NCBI GenBank assembly: GCA_028872875.1
Contig: JAGWOC010000029.1
Coordinates: 1 to 35,624, forward strand
DNA length: 35,624 nucleotides
Direction of reading: 5' to 3'
From: Chloroflexota bacterium
GTDB taxonomy: Bacteria > Chloroflexota > Dehalococcoidia > DSTF01 > JACRBR01
Made by a program: the position numbers and the translations under genes
In this document: positions 1 to 8,297 of the stretch, piece after piece
Layout of the letters: every line of letters starts with the position of its first letter
How positions within the stretch are numbered: the first letter of the stretch is position 1
Notes under the pieces: model-generated
Told to the model about the DNA's origin: nothing
Seen by the model: only the letters and a program-made list of their open reading frames with translations
Databases searched by the model: none

Positions 1-149
1 CCGCCCAGGATCGCCGCCGCCAGCTTGCCGTCGGCGGGCGCTTCGACGAGCAGCACGTCCGCGCCCAGATCGCCCAGCATCATCGAGCAGAACGGCCCGG
101 GCGCCAGGCGGGAGAGGTCGAGGATCTTGATGCCTTCGAGCGGCAGCAT
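1..149 (-). CDS. CaiB/BaiF CoA-transferase family III protein, N-terminal fragment
   Basis: Only the first 49 codons lie in the window; the gene continues past the left edge. The N-terminus reads [19 protein letters not shown] and continues with [18 protein letters not shown]. This is the typical opening of family III CoA-transferases (CaiB/BaiF, Frc, Amacr), whose first strand is followed by a glycine/proline turn and a conserved [12 protein letters not shown]-like segment. Members move CoA between carboxylic acids or, in the racemase branch, epimerise acyl-CoAs, in the cytoplasm. The ATG at 149 follows AAAGGA at a spacing of five bases. The substrate cannot be told from this fragment. Confidence 0.85.
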   Translation of the reverse strand, partial: MLPLEGIKILDLSRLAPGPFCSMMLGDLGADVLLVEAPADGKLAAAILG

Positions 150-310
150 AGCCGTCCTTTCGATGCCGGCGCGCCCTCCGCACCGACCGGCGGAAGGGTG
201 TCCGCTGCGCGTGCTTGCGTCAAGCGCAGGTGCCCCTCATCGCCGGGCGGCGTCTTGCCGGGCGTGGGGACGCAACGCCTTGCGCCCGCGTACTTCGCGC
301 CCACGCAGCC

Positions 311-1564
311 TCAGCCAGAGAACGGCTGTGCGATGGTCAACGCCACGAGCACCACGGACAGCGCCACGACGATCGCCACGGTCGCGATGCCGATCACGTT
401 GAAAGCGCGCGTGTTCGCACGATCACCCATCAGCTCGCGGTCGTTCGTCAGCCGCAGCAGGCTGAACAGCACGATGGGGAGCGCCAGCCCGTCGACGATC
501 TGGATCAGCAGCAGCGTGCTGGTGAACGGGATCCCCGGCAGGAGCGCGAAGCCCGCCGCCAGCACGATCATGCCCGTGAACAGCCCCATGAACACCGGCG
601 CCCGGCGGAAGTCCTGCGACACGCCCTTCTCCAGCCCGAGCGCCTCCGTCACGCTGTACGCGCTCGTCAGCGCAAGCACCGGCGCCGCCAGCAGGCAGGC
701 GCCCAGCAGCCCCACCGCGAACAGCGTCTTCGCGAACGCACCCGCCACGGGCTCCAGCGCCCTCGCGGCGTCCGACGCCGTCTGCACGTCGCGCGTGCCC
801 GCCGCATAGAGCGCCGCCGCCGTCGCGACGATGATCGCGAGCGAGACGAAGTTGCCGAAGAGCGACCCGGCCACGACGTCCGCCTGTACGTACACGTAGT
901 CCTCGCGCCGCACCGCCTTCTCCGCCACCGACGACTGCAGGTAGAGCTGCATGTACGGCGTGATCGTCGTGCCGATGAGCGCCATCACCACCTGCGCCCC
1001 GCCGAACGAGCGGGGGACCTCCGGCACGATCAGGCCGTGGCCAATGCTGCCCCAGGCCGGGTGCGTAAGCAGGGCCGCGACCGGGTACGAGAGGAACGCC
1101 AGGCTCATCACCAGGAATGTCCGCTCGACGATCTTGTAGGACCCGAACACAACGAGCATCCACAGCAGCGCCGCGCCGACGGGGATCGCCGCCAGCCGCG
1201 GGATGCCCAGCAGCTCCGCCGCCGCGCCGATGCCGACGAACTCCGAGAACGCGGTGCCGAAGTTGGCGATGAGCAGCGCCACCACCACGGACGACGTCCA
1301 GCGCACGCCGAAGTGCTCGCGCACCAGGTCGGTGAACCCCATGCCCGTCACCGAGCCCAGCCGCGCGCACATCTCCTGCACGACGATCAGCGAGACGGTG
1401 ATCACCACCAGCACCCAGAGGAGCTGGTAGCCGTACCGTGCGCCCGCCGCGGAGTACGTCGCGATGCCGCCGGCGTCGTTGCCGGCGTTCGCCGCGATCA
1501 GGCCGGGACCGATGACCGCGAGGAAGAGGAAGAGGCGGGGAAACCGGCGGGCAAGCGGAGACAG
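311..1564 (-). CDS. NRAMP-family divalent metal transporter, start codon unresolved
   Basis: Inner-membrane carrier of the NRAMP (SLC11) family with about eleven hydrophobic helices. Helix 1 carries GPGLIAANAGNDAGG, the position of the metal-binding DPGN loop in classic NRAMPs. In helix 6 the canonical MPHN is replaced by TPYM (ITPYMQLYLQSS), so the metal-coordinating methionine is missing. Such substitutions occur in NRAMP-related proteins, some of which are known to move Mg2+ rather than Mn2+ or Fe2+, so the cation is uncertain. The frame is open back to the stop of the upstream MgtE_N/CBS gene (1655-1657), but it has no ATG, GTG or TTG before helix 1. The first usual start, GTG at 1414, would delete helix 1. 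The start given is an in-frame CTG; a frameshift after the ATG at 1652 is the alternative. The family is certain and the 5' end is not. Confidence 0.85.
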   Translation of the reverse strand: MSPLARRFPRLFLFLAVIGPGLIAANAGNDAGGIATYSAAGARYGYQLLWVLVVITVSLIVVQEMCARLGSVTGMGFTDLVREHFGVRWTSSVVVALLIANFGTAFSEFVGIGAAAELLGIPRLAAIPVGAALLWMLVVFGSYKIVERTFLVMSLAFLSYPVAALLTHPAWGSIGHGLIVPEVPRSFGGAQVVMALIGTTITPYMQLYLQSSVAEKAVRREDYVYVQADVVAGSLFGNFVSLAIIVATAAALYAAGTRDVQTASDAARALEPVAGAFAKTLFAVGLLGACLLAAPVLALTSAYSVTEALGLEKGVSQDFRRAPVFMGLFTGMIVLAAGFALLPGIPFTSTLLLIQIVDGLALPIVLFSLLRLTNDRELMGDRANTRAFNVIGIATVAIVVALSVVLVALTIAQPFSG

Positions 1565-1654
1565 ACGCGAGGCTCGCTCAGCCTGCGCCGGGGCATGCTC
1601 CTCTCCGGTGCCGGTCCGTGCGTCCCGAATGACGATCGCCCATCTCTCGCATGG

Positions 1655-2932
1655 TCAGCCGCCAAACGCGCGGCTGCGTCCCCGTCTCCACGATTCCTTC
1701 AGCAGGCGGTCGAGCACGTCATCGACCGTGATCGCCCCCAGAAACCGCCCGTCGTCATCGACGACAGGAATCGCCAACAGATTATATTCCGCGATGGCCT
1801 CCGCGACCTCCTGCGGCTCGGCGTCCGGCCGCACCGTCTCGGGCTCGCGCGTCATCACATCCCGCACCAGCGCGCCCGGCGGCGCCGCCAGCACCTGGCG
1901 CAGGCTCAGCACGCCCTCGAGCCGGCCGCCGTCGTCGATGACGAAGAAGTAGTACGCGAAGTCCGGCGGGTCCTCGCTTCGCCCGAAGATGTCCAGCGCG
2001 TCGGACACAGGCCGGTCGCCGCGGATGCGGAAGACGTTCGTCGTCATCGCGCCGCCGGCGCTGTCCGGGTCGTACGACAGCAGGTGCCGCACCGCCGCCG
2101 ACTCGGGCGGCTCCATCTCGTCGAGCAGCGCCTCGGCCCGCGCCGCCGGCACTTTCGCCAGCACGTCGGCCGCTTCGTCCGGCTCCATCTCTTCGATCAG
2201 GTCCGCCGCTCGCTCGACGGGCAGCGCACTCAGGATGTGCGCCTGCTGATCCGTCGAGAGCTCTTCGAGCGTGTCGGCCGCCTGCTCCTCGTCGAGCGAC
2301 GCCAGGATCTCCGCCCCCTCGTGCCTGCTCAGCCCCGTCAGGATGCGCGCGAGTTGCTGCGGCCGCAGTCTGCGGAGTTGCAGGTGTCCCGTCCGCAGCC
2401 GCACCGCCGGCGTGTCGGATGCCAGATACTCCACCTCGCGCCAGTCGATGAGTGAGCGCCCCTCGAAGTGTGCGCGCAGCCCGCCCGGCACGAGCCGCCG
2501 CACGATCGCGCGCCCGCCCGTGTCCAGTGCGACGACCCGGTACGCGCCGCCGATGTGCGAGATGTAGAGGTCGTTCACCCGCACCACGCGCGTGCCCTTC
2601 ACGTCGATCACCTGCCGGTCGAGTACATCCTTGGCCAGCAGCAACTCGCCGTCACGGCGCTCGAAGCGCTGCACGTCGACCGCGCCCGAGGCCAGGCGCA
2701 CGCGCCCGGGCGCCAGCTCCGCGACCCGCCCGATCGGGATGAAGAACTCCCTCCCGGCCGCCCGCGACACGACGCCGATGACGTGCGGGTACACGCCCTC
2801 CTGCATCCGTGCCACGACGTCCTTCACCCGCGCGATGCGTTCGCCTCCGCGCGGCTCGACGATCGGCGAGGCGATGACCTCCGAGAGCGGCATCAGCCCG
2901 GCCCGCGGCTCCGCCAGTGCGTGTTCGGCCAC
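1655..2932 (-). CDS. PRC-barrel / MgtE N-terminal / tandem CBS domain protein
   Basis: Cytoplasmic protein of 425 residues with no membrane helix. Its first ~150 residues look like PRC-barrel-type beta modules (segments IARVKDVVARMQEG and LLLAKDVLDRQVIDVKG). A helical MgtE_N-type superhelix of repeated 'LxxLxxxEAAxIL' units follows to about residue 290 and ends in the SAGGAMTT signature. A pair of CBS domains closes the protein. In MgtE channels the N and CBS domains sense Mg2+ and gate the pore; here the pore is absent and an NRAMP carrier lies directly downstream in the same frame. I infer a metal- or nucleotide-sensing regulator of that carrier. GTG at 2932 was chosen because GGAGG sits seven bases upstream; the frame extends further but runs antisense to the end of argG. 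Confidence 0.85.
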   Translation of the reverse strand: MAEHALAEPRAGLMPLSEVIASPIVEPRGGERIARVKDVVARMQEGVYPHVIGVVSRAAGREFFIPIGRVAELAPGRVRLASGAVDVQRFERRDGELLLAKDVLDRQVIDVKGTRVVRVNDLYISHIGGAYRVVALDTGGRAIVRRLVPGGLRAHFEGRSLIDWREVEYLASDTPAVRLRTGHLQLRRLRPQQLARILTGLSRHEGAEILASLDEEQAADTLEELSTDQQAHILSALPVERAADLIEEMEPDEAADVLAKVPAARAEALLDEMEPPESAAVRHLLSYDPDSAGGAMTTNVFRIRGDRPVSDALDIFGRSEDPPDFAYYFFVIDDGGRLEGVLSLRQVLAAPPGALVRDVMTREPETVRPDAEPQEVAEAIAEYNLLAIPVVDDDGRFLGAITVDDVLDRLLKESWRRGRSRAFGG

Positions 2933-3044
2933 GGTCTCCCCTCCGTTCGCGAGGGTACGCCCGCCGATCGGGTCCGGCAAGCGTGCCGCCGGCCGCGGCG
3001 CGTCCCGCCCGCCGTGGCCCGGTGCCGGCCCGGCGCACTGCCTG

Positions 3045-4301
3045 TCAGGCAGGCGGCGCGGGCGGCGTCCCTTCCGAGGTCCCGAGCTGGAACGGCGCCT
3101 CACCCTCGGCGAGCAGTTGCGTGCGCGCCTGCTGCGCGACGGGCAGCCCCCAGATCTTGATGAACCCCACGGCGTTCCCCTGGTCGTAGCTGTCACCGCG
3201 ATCGTAGGTGGCAAGCTGGTAGCTGTACAGGCTGCGCGGCGATTTCCTGCCGGCCGGCACCGCCTGCCCCTTGTGCAGTCGCATCCGCACCGCGCCGGTC
3301 ACGTGGCGCTGCGTGCTGGCCACGTAGGCCGCAAGATCCTGGTGGTGCGCGGTGAACCAGAGCCCGTTGTAGATCAGGTCCGCGTACTCCTGCCGCAGGG
3401 CGTTCTTCGTGCGCAACTGCGGCTTCGAGAGCGTGAGCTGCTCCAGCGCCTCGTGGGCCGCGTGCAGCGTCCACGCCGCCGGCGCCTCGTAGATCTCGCG
3501 CGACTTGATGCCGATCAGCCGGTCTTCGACGAGGTCGGTGCGTCCGACGCCGTGCTCGCCCGCCCACTGGTTCAGCGTCTGCACCAGCGTTACGCCGTCC
3601 ATCTCGTGTCCGTCGAGCCGCACCGGCCGCCCGTGCTCGAAGCCGATCTCGATCTCGCGGGGCTGCTCCGGCGCGTCCGCGACGCCGCGCGTCCACGCGT
3701 AGATCTCCTCGGGCGGTGTCTGCCACGGGTCTTCCAGCACGCCGGCCTCGATGCTGCGGCCCCAGAGGTTCTCGTCCGTGCTGTAGGGGCTGGCCTTCGT
3801 CGCCGGCACCGGTACGCCGCGCGCCGCCGCCCACTCGATCTGCTCCTCGCGGCTCATCCGGTGTTCTCGCACCGGCGCGATGATCTCGATGTCCGGCGCC
3901 AGCGCCTGCGTGCTGACGTCGAAGCGCACCTGGTCGTTCCCCTTGCCCGTGCAGCCGTGCGCGATCGCCGTCGCCCCTTCCTCGCGCGCGACGTCGACGA
4001 GCATCTTCGCGATCAGCGGCCGGCCAATCGCCGTCGCCAGCAGGTACTGCCCCTCGTACACCGCGCCGGCCATCAATGCCGGGAACGCGAAGTAGTCGAT
4101 GAACAGCCGCTTGCCGTCGCGCACGATCGCCTTGACCGCGCCGATCTGCAGCGCCCGCTCCTCGACCGTGCGCAGGTCCTTCTCGTTGCCCAGGTCGATC
4201 GTGAGCGCGACGACGTCGTAGCCGCGCTCCTCCTTCAGCCAGCGGATGGCGACGGACGTATCGAGCCCGCCCGAGTATGCGAGGACGACCTTCTTGGCCA
4301 T
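3045..4301 (-). CDS. argG: argininosuccinate synthase
   Basis: Joins citrulline and aspartate with ATP to form argininosuccinate, the penultimate step of arginine synthesis, in the cytoplasm. The protein has 418 residues, normal for the family. It opens with the ATP-pyrophosphatase P-loop VVLAYSGGLDTS. The family signatures GCTGKGNDQVRF and SPYSTDENLWGRS are intact. The ATG at 4301 follows GGGAG at a spacing of six bases; an in-frame ATG six codons upstream has no such site. The C-terminus ends in a short proline/alanine tail (GTPPAPPA) that probably has no catalytic role. No other arginine gene is in the window, so it stands apart from its pathway here. A gap of 112 bases precedes the MgtE_N/CBS gene. 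Confidence 0.97.
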   Translation of the reverse strand: MAKKVVLAYSGGLDTSVAIRWLKEERGYDVVALTIDLGNEKDLRTVEERALQIGAVKAIVRDGKRLFIDYFAFPALMAGAVYEGQYLLATAIGRPLIAKMLVDVAREEGATAIAHGCTGKGNDQVRFDVSTQALAPDIEIIAPVREHRMSREEQIEWAAARGVPVPATKASPYSTDENLWGRSIEAGVLEDPWQTPPEEIYAWTRGVADAPEQPREIEIGFEHGRPVRLDGHEMDGVTLVQTLNQWAGEHGVGRTDLVEDRLIGIKSREIYEAPAAWTLHAAHEALEQLTLSKPQLRTKNALRQEYADLIYNGLWFTAHHQDLAAYVASTQRHVTGAVRMRLHKGQAVPAGRKSPRSLYSYQLATYDRGDSYDQGNAVGFIKIWGLPVAQQARTQLLAEGEAPFQLGTSEGTPPAPPA

Positions 4302-4516
4302 GCTGTGCTCCCGGCGCACGGCGGCTTCCGCGCCCGCCCGGCGCCCGTGGGTCGATGCGTGTCAGGCACATCGTATCGAGCGTGGCCCAGACGCGCGAAC
4401 GGCCGCCGCGGCCCGCCCGGACTGCTGCGGGAGGGCGCCCTGCGGCCCCGCGCCGCGCGCTCCTCTGCCGCGCTGCCGCTGCCGGCCCACACGGTTCGCG
4501 GATAGCACGGACGCGG

Positions 4517-5815
4517 CTACCGCTCCAACACGTTCATCACCAGCCCCGTCGGCAGCTTCGGGTGGAAATACGTTGATTTCTGCGGCATGCGCGCCCCCGC
4601 GTCCGCGACCGCCAGCACCTGGTCGACGGGCGTTGGGTTCAGCAGGAAGGCCGCCGCCGCTTCGCCCGTCTCGACGGCCCGCGCCGCCTCGGACGCGTCC
4701 TGCGTGTACGTGACGGCGCCGCCCGCCGCGAGCGCCGGGTCATCGATACCGAACACCGCCCGCAATACCCCGTACTGCAGCACGCTCACGTCGAGCCGCT
4801 TCCACGCGTCCGGCTGGTCCTCCGGCATCAGCGCCTCGGCGCCGGCCCGGTCGCGCAGGGTCAGCAGGTGCTTTGCGCCGGGCCGCAGCCCCAGCGCGAG
4901 GTATCGCGTCTCTTCGCCCGCGGCGCGGAGCATCGCCAGCGCCTCGTCGAGCGGCGCCGACGAGACGTCGTCCATCCTGAAACTGCGGCCGACGCGCTCG
5001 ATCTGCGCCTGCGTGATCTCGCCTACGTGCACGATCCGGTGCGTCGGCAGCACGAGCAGGCCGGGGTCGTGCGCGTCCGTCAGGGCCATCAGCACGAAGT
5101 TCTCCGGTTCCTCGCCGGTCCACGCCGAAGCGCGCGCCCGCACCTCGTCGCGATAGGCCAGCGCCGTCTCGTAGCGATGGTGGCCGTCGGCGATGTACAC
5201 GTCGCACATTGCGATGTGCTCCTGGAAGGCCGCGAGCGCGGTGGCATCGCGCACGGCCGAGATCGCGTGCCGCTGTCCGTCGGCCTCGAAGTCCGCAAGC
5301 GCCTCGCCCTGGCCATCGCACAACGCCCGCATGTGCGCGCCGGCCGTTGGCCGGTAGAGGCTGTAGACGGGGCTGACCTGCGTCCGCGTCGCGCGAAGCA
5401 GGTGCAGGCGGTCTGCCTTCGGCGTGGCGAGCGTGTGCTCGTGTGGTTTGATGACGCCGCGTTCCCACGGTTCGAGCCGGACCGCCGCGAAGTACGCCTC
5501 GCGCGCGTGCCGTGCGCCCGCCCACACGAACTCCTGCCGGTAGCGATAGATCGCTGGCGCGTCATCCCGCACCAGCACGCCCTCGCGCCGCCAGGCATCG
5601 AGGGCGCGTGCCGCGCGCGTGTAGCGGTTATCGCGCTCGCCGTCCCCAGCGCGCTCCTCCCCGTACTCGACGCGCACGATGTTGTACGGGCTGCGCTCGT
5701 AGAGCGCGCGCTGCTCCCCGACCGAGATCACGTCGTACGGCGGGGCGATGGTGAGTGCGGGGTCGACGCGCCGCGCGCCGAAGCGCAGCGCGCGGAACGG
5801 GCGGGCGTCTGCCAT
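4517..5815 (-). CDS. DUF1015 family protein
   Basis: Conserved bacterial protein of 432 residues, the usual length for DUF1015. It begins MADARPFRALRF and soon contains IAPPYDVIS, the hallmark of the family's N-terminal region. A second conserved block, YIADGHHRYETALAYRDE, lies near residue 210, and YFHPKLPTGLV closes the protein. The family's fold resembles ParB/sulfiredoxin-like domains, but the biochemical function is not settled and I do not assign one. The gene probably has its own promoter: TATACT lies six bases before the ATG, which suggests a leaderless mRNA, and no Shine-Dalgarno sequence is seen. It is divergent from the HIT gene across the heptad-repeat region. Confidence 0.9.
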   Translation of the reverse strand: MADARPFRALRFGARRVDPALTIAPPYDVISVGEQRALYERSPYNIVRVEYGEERAGDGERDNRYTRAARALDAWRREGVLVRDDAPAIYRYRQEFVWAGARHAREAYFAAVRLEPWERGVIKPHEHTLATPKADRLHLLRATRTQVSPVYSLYRPTAGAHMRALCDGQGEALADFEADGQRHAISAVRDATALAAFQEHIAMCDVYIADGHHRYETALAYRDEVRARASAWTGEEPENFVLMALTDAHDPGLLVLPTHRIVHVGEITQAQIERVGRSFRMDDVSSAPLDEALAMLRAAGEETRYLALGLRPGAKHLLTLRDRAGAEALMPEDQPDAWKRLDVSVLQYGVLRAVFGIDDPALAAGGAVTYTQDASEAARAVETGEAAAAFLLNPTPVDQVLAVADAGARMPQKSTYFHPKLPTGLVMNVLER

Positions 5816-5821
5816 GCCCGG

Positions 5822-5827
5822 AGTATA
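5822..5827 (-). promoter_or_regulatory. -10 box of the DUF1015 gene, probably leaderless
   Basis: On the minus strand TATACT is followed by six bases and then the ATG at 5815, so transcription should begin at or next to the start codon. No clear -35 box is visible. Confidence 0.5.
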
Positions 5828-5882
5828 GGAGCGCCCCCGCCGCGGGCGGTAGGGCTCCGTCCGTGGCCACCTCGCGGGCGCC

Positions 5883-5952
5883 TGCTGTCTGCTGTCTGCT
5901 GTCTGCTGTCTGTTGTCTGTTGTCTGTTGTCTGTCGCCTGTCGTCCGCCGTC
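5883..5952 (+). repeat. ten-unit heptanucleotide repeat tract
   Basis: Ten consecutive 7-base units: TGCTGTC four times, TGTTGTC three times, then TGTCGCC, TGTCGTC and CGCCGTC. It lies between the divergent DUF1015 and HIT genes. Three of these units recur in the same order at 11661-11681. The tract resembles the short tandem heptads known between genes in some cyanobacteria. The translation of its reverse strand (RQQTADSRQQ) is an artefact of the repeat. Confidence 0.9.
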
Positions 5953-5967
5953 ATGATGCACGGCCGG

Positions 5968-5973
5968 TACACT
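5968..5973 (+). promoter_or_regulatory. -10 box of the HIT gene, probably leaderless
   Basis: TACACT is followed by seven bases and then the GTG start at 5981. There is no room for a Shine-Dalgarno site, and no clear -35 box is seen. Confidence 0.5.
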
Positions 5974-5980
5974 GTGCATC

Positions 5981-6310
5981 GTGGACGACTACTGCGTCTT
6001 TTGCGAGATCATCGCCGGCCGCGAGCCCGCCGATGTGCAGTACGAGGACGAGCACGTCATCGTCTTCAGGAACCGCCTGAACTGGGTGCCGGTGATGCTC
6101 CTCGCCGTCCCGAAGGCGCACATGACGCAGGGCGAGCTCTGGACCTCCGGCGCCATGATCCACGTCGCGCGCGTCGCCGCCGAGGTCGGCGACAGGCACT
6201 CGCCCGCCGGCTTCCGCCTGCTCAGCAACTTCGGCACGCAGGCGATGCAGAGCCAGGTGCACGCCCACGTCCACGTCCTCGGCGGCACCTTCCTCGGCGA
6301 GTACGCGTGA
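5981..6310 (+). CDS. HIT family nucleotide-binding hydrolase
   Basis: Small protein of 109 residues belonging to the histidine-triad superfamily, which hydrolyses or transfers nucleoside monophosphates from phosphoramidates and dinucleotides. The triad is HAHVHV at residues 94-99 and is followed by LGG, as in Hint-type proteins. An N-terminal CVFC pair (residues 5-8) begins a CxxC that often binds zinc with later histidines. The GTG start is supported by the -10 box seven bases upstream; no ATG lies in frame ahead of it. The protein is complete. Its substrate is unknown, and it has no obvious operon partner. Confidence 0.9.
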   Translation: MDDYCVFCEIIAGREPADVQYEDEHVIVFRNRLNWVPVMLLAVPKAHMTQGELWTSGAMIHVARVAAEVGDRHSPAGFRLLSNFGTQAMQSQVHAHVHVLGGTFLGEYA

Positions 6311-6371
6311 TCGCGCCGCGGGCATGCGTCTGCCGGTGATTCATCGTCGGGCCGCGCACTGGTGCACCGCC

Positions 6372-6401
6372 TTGACTGCCGCCGCTTTGGGTGCATATCG
6401 T
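6372..6401 (+). promoter_or_regulatory. sigma-70-type promoter for the DUF5678-protease pair
   Basis: TTGACT (6372-6377) and TATCGT (6396-6401) are separated by 18 bases. The expected transcript has a leader of about 180 bases before the GTG at 6589, with a small GACGGG/CCCGTC hairpin inside it. Confidence 0.55.
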
Positions 6402-6588
6402 ACGGATGGCGTGGGGACGTGAAGGTTCACCGGACAGGCACCGTTCGCAGGGCGTGACTCAGCTCCACCTGAGGAAGACGGGCAGCCCGTCCATTCACGT
6501 CAGGCTCGAATCGGCCGAATCTGCCCCCGAGGCGGGGTCGAATCTCCCTCCCCGAGCAATCATGTGGAGACAGGATGGAGGTACAGCC

Positions 6589-6843
6589 GTGACGGCGCCG
6601 AGCTTGGAACAGGCGAAGGAGCGGATGCTCGAGGCTGCCGAGGAACAGGAATATTGGGACCGGCACTACGACGAAGTGCTTGCGAAGTACCCTGATCAGT
6701 TCGTGGCGGTGAAGGACGGCGTGGTGGTCGGGGCGGAGTCTGATCTTGCCCAACTCATCTTCGTGCTCAGTACCAGGCACATCGATATCCGTGACACGTG
6801 GGTCCGGTTCGTCACCGAGGATCACAGCAAGCTCCTCTTGTGA
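6589..6843 (+). CDS. DUF5678 domain protein
   Basis: Acidic protein of 84 residues. A short helix (LEQAKERMLEAAEEQEYW) is followed by the DUF5678 module: a conserved 'xYPDQFVAVKDGVVVG' strand pair, then SDLAQLIFVL and a C-terminal strand. The family is small, widespread in archaea and deep-branching bacteria, and of unknown function. GTG at 6589 was chosen over the longer frame because GGAGG lies seven bases upstream. The stop overlaps the GTG of the next gene (GTGA, four bases), so the two products are probably made together in similar amounts. I infer that this protein is the partner, substrate or regulator of the aspartic protease downstream. Confidence 0.8.
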   Translation: MTAPSLEQAKERMLEAAEEQEYWDRHYDEVLAKYPDQFVAVKDGVVVGAESDLAQLIFVLSTRHIDIRDTWVRFVTEDHSKLLL

Positions 6844-7274
6844 TCCCGGGCTACTTTCATCCGCACTCTTCGTGGCCCGTACCATTCGTGCGGGCTTCGC
6901 TCTGGCTTCCGGGCATACAGGAGCAGTGGACACCCGTTGAGATTCTGATCGACACGGGTGCTGGTCGAACCGCCCTCCATCCGCTGGACGCCGTTACGAA
7001 AGTCGGCATCCCGATTCAGACCCTTGTCGATCCGACCGCGTGGACAAGACATGAAACCCCCGCCGGGATAGGCGGGAAGGCGCTGTATTTCGTTGTGGCA
7101 GCCCACTATGCCTTCCTGAAGAGCGACGGCCAGTGGCATCAGATGGATGGCGAGATCCGTATTGCCCAGGCGACCATGAGCAATGTTACCTTGCCATCGT
7201 TGCTCGGCTGCGATCTCCTCCAGCATCTTCCGCTGACCACGGACTGGGTGAACCGCACGATTCTGCTCGGCTAA
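6840..7274 (+). CDS. retropepsin-like aspartic protease domain protein
   Basis: Protein of 144 residues with the single-domain aspartic protease pattern. DTG occurs at residues 38-40 within ILIDTGAGRTAL, and a second hydrophobic segment SLLGCDLL (120-127) matches the LLGxDxL flap-to-core motif of retropepsins. Such proteins act as homodimers with one Asp from each chain. There is no signal peptide, so it is probably cytoplasmic. The start is the GTG overlapping the stop of the DUF5678 gene. The target is unknown; tight coupling to DUF5678 suggests a joint function. Retropepsin-like domains without proteolysis exist, so activity should not be assumed. Confidence 0.8.
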   Translation: MIPGYFHPHSSWPVPFVRASLWLPGIQEQWTPVEILIDTGAGRTALHPLDAVTKVGIPIQTLVDPTAWTRHETPAGIGGKALYFVVAAHYAFLKSDGQWHQMDGEIRIAQATMSNVTLPSLLGCDLLQHLPLTTDWVNRTILLG

Positions 7275-7394
7275 CCGCCGAGCCTTGCTCTTCAACCGCG
7301 AGGCGCCGGGCGGGAGGCGGGTATGCCCAAGGGAGTCGGCCTCGCACGGGGCGCCGCTTGCCGCGCCCACGGGTCCACGGCCCCGCCCCCGCCT

Positions 7395-8132
7395 CTACCC
7401 CAGCTCGACCCCCAGCCGCGCCAGCGCCGCCCGCTGCGCCCCGTGCAGCTCGCGGATGCCGCCCGCCGCCAGCGCCAGCAGCCGGTCCATCATCGCCCGC
7501 TCGAACGGCGGCCCCTCGGCCGTGCCCTGCACCTCGACGAACCGCCCGTCCTCCGTCATCACGACGTTGAAGTCGACCGCCGCCGCGGAGTCCTCCACGT
7601 AGTCCAGGTCCAGCACACCCTCGCCCTCCACGACACCGGCGCTCACTGCCGCGACCAGGCCTGAGATCGGCAGCGAGCCGAGCGTGCCCGCGCGCACGAG
7701 CTTGTGCAGCGCCTGCGCCAGCGCGACGCACGCGCCCGTGATCGATGCCGTGCGCGTCCCGCCGTCCGCGCGGATCACGTCGCAGTCGGCGATGAAGTTC
7801 CGCTCGCCGAGCAGGTCGAGGTTGACGATGCTCCGCAGCGACCGCCCGATCAGCCGCTGGATCTCCTGCGAGCGTCCCGACTGGCGCCCGCGCGCCGCCT
7901 CGCGCTCCGTGCGCGTGTTGGTCGAGCGGGGCAGCATGCCGTACTCCGCCGTCACCCAGCCGGAGCCCGTGCCGCGCAGGAACTGCGGTACGCGTTCCTC
8001 CATGCTCACCGTGCACAGCACCCAGGTGTTGCCGAAGCGCACCATCGCCGACCCCTCGGCGTGATCGAGGTAGTCCGGCTCGATGCTCACCGCCCGCAGC
8101 TCGTCGTCCCGTCGCCCGTCGTGCCGTGCCAC
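7395..8132 (-). CDS. rph: ribonuclease PH
   Basis: Phosphorolytic 3'-5' exoribonuclease of 245 residues that trims the 3' ends of tRNA precursors using inorganic phosphate and forms a hexameric ring. Family signatures are complete: [51 protein letters not shown] (phosphate-binding arginines) and [18 protein letters not shown]. The ATG at 8132 follows AAGGAG by five bases. It lies downstream of comEC on the same strand with a gap of about 150 bases that holds heptad-like sequence, so transcription may or may not be shared. Confidence 0.97.
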   Translation of the reverse strand: MARHDGRRDDELRAVSIEPDYLDHAEGSAMVRFGNTWVLCTVSMEERVPQFLRGTGSGWVTAEYGMLPRSTNTRTEREAARGRQSGRSQEIQRLIGRSLRSIVNLDLLGERNFIADCDVIRADGGTRTASITGACVALAQALHKLVRAGTLGSLPISGLVAAVSAGVVEGEGVLDLDYVEDSAAAVDFNVVMTEDGRFVEVQGTAEGPPFERAMMDRLLALAAGGIRELHGAQRAALARLGVELG

Positions 8133-8255
8133 GCGCGCTCCTTCTTGCTGATGTGCCCCGCACCGTACCGCTTGCCTGGCGCAGCGGCCACTGCGCCGCT
8201 GGCCTCGCGTGTCTGCGTCGCGAAGGCTCGCAACGCTGCCTGCCCGGCCTTCGCT

Positions 8256-8297
8256 TTCCGACCTCCCGCCTTCTATGTCTCACTTCCTGCCTCCCGC
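8256..8297 (+). repeat. degenerate heptad repeat at the end of comEC
   Basis: Six 7-base units in phase: TTCCGAC, CTCCCGC, CTTCTAT, GTCTCAC, TTCCTGC and CTCCCGC. The tract spans the comEC stop codon, so the last codons of comEC (GGRK) are made of repeat sequence. Units are diverged and the call rests on the 7-base phase and the exact return of CTCCCGC after 28 bases. Confidence 0.45.

Noticed and set aside
215-2455. A 746-codon open frame on the plus strand.
   Set aside because: It is antisense to the NRAMP and MgtE_N/CBS genes, is made of Arg/His/Asp-rich low-complexity sequence and has no family motif. Such frames arise from high G+C codon use.
5883-5952. Tandem repeats considered as a CRISPR array.
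   Set aside because: Units are 7 bases without spacers and no cas gene is in the window.
6500-6560. TCGAATC motifs that look like tRNA T-arms.
   Set aside because: No acceptor, D-arm or anticodon arm can be folded around them.
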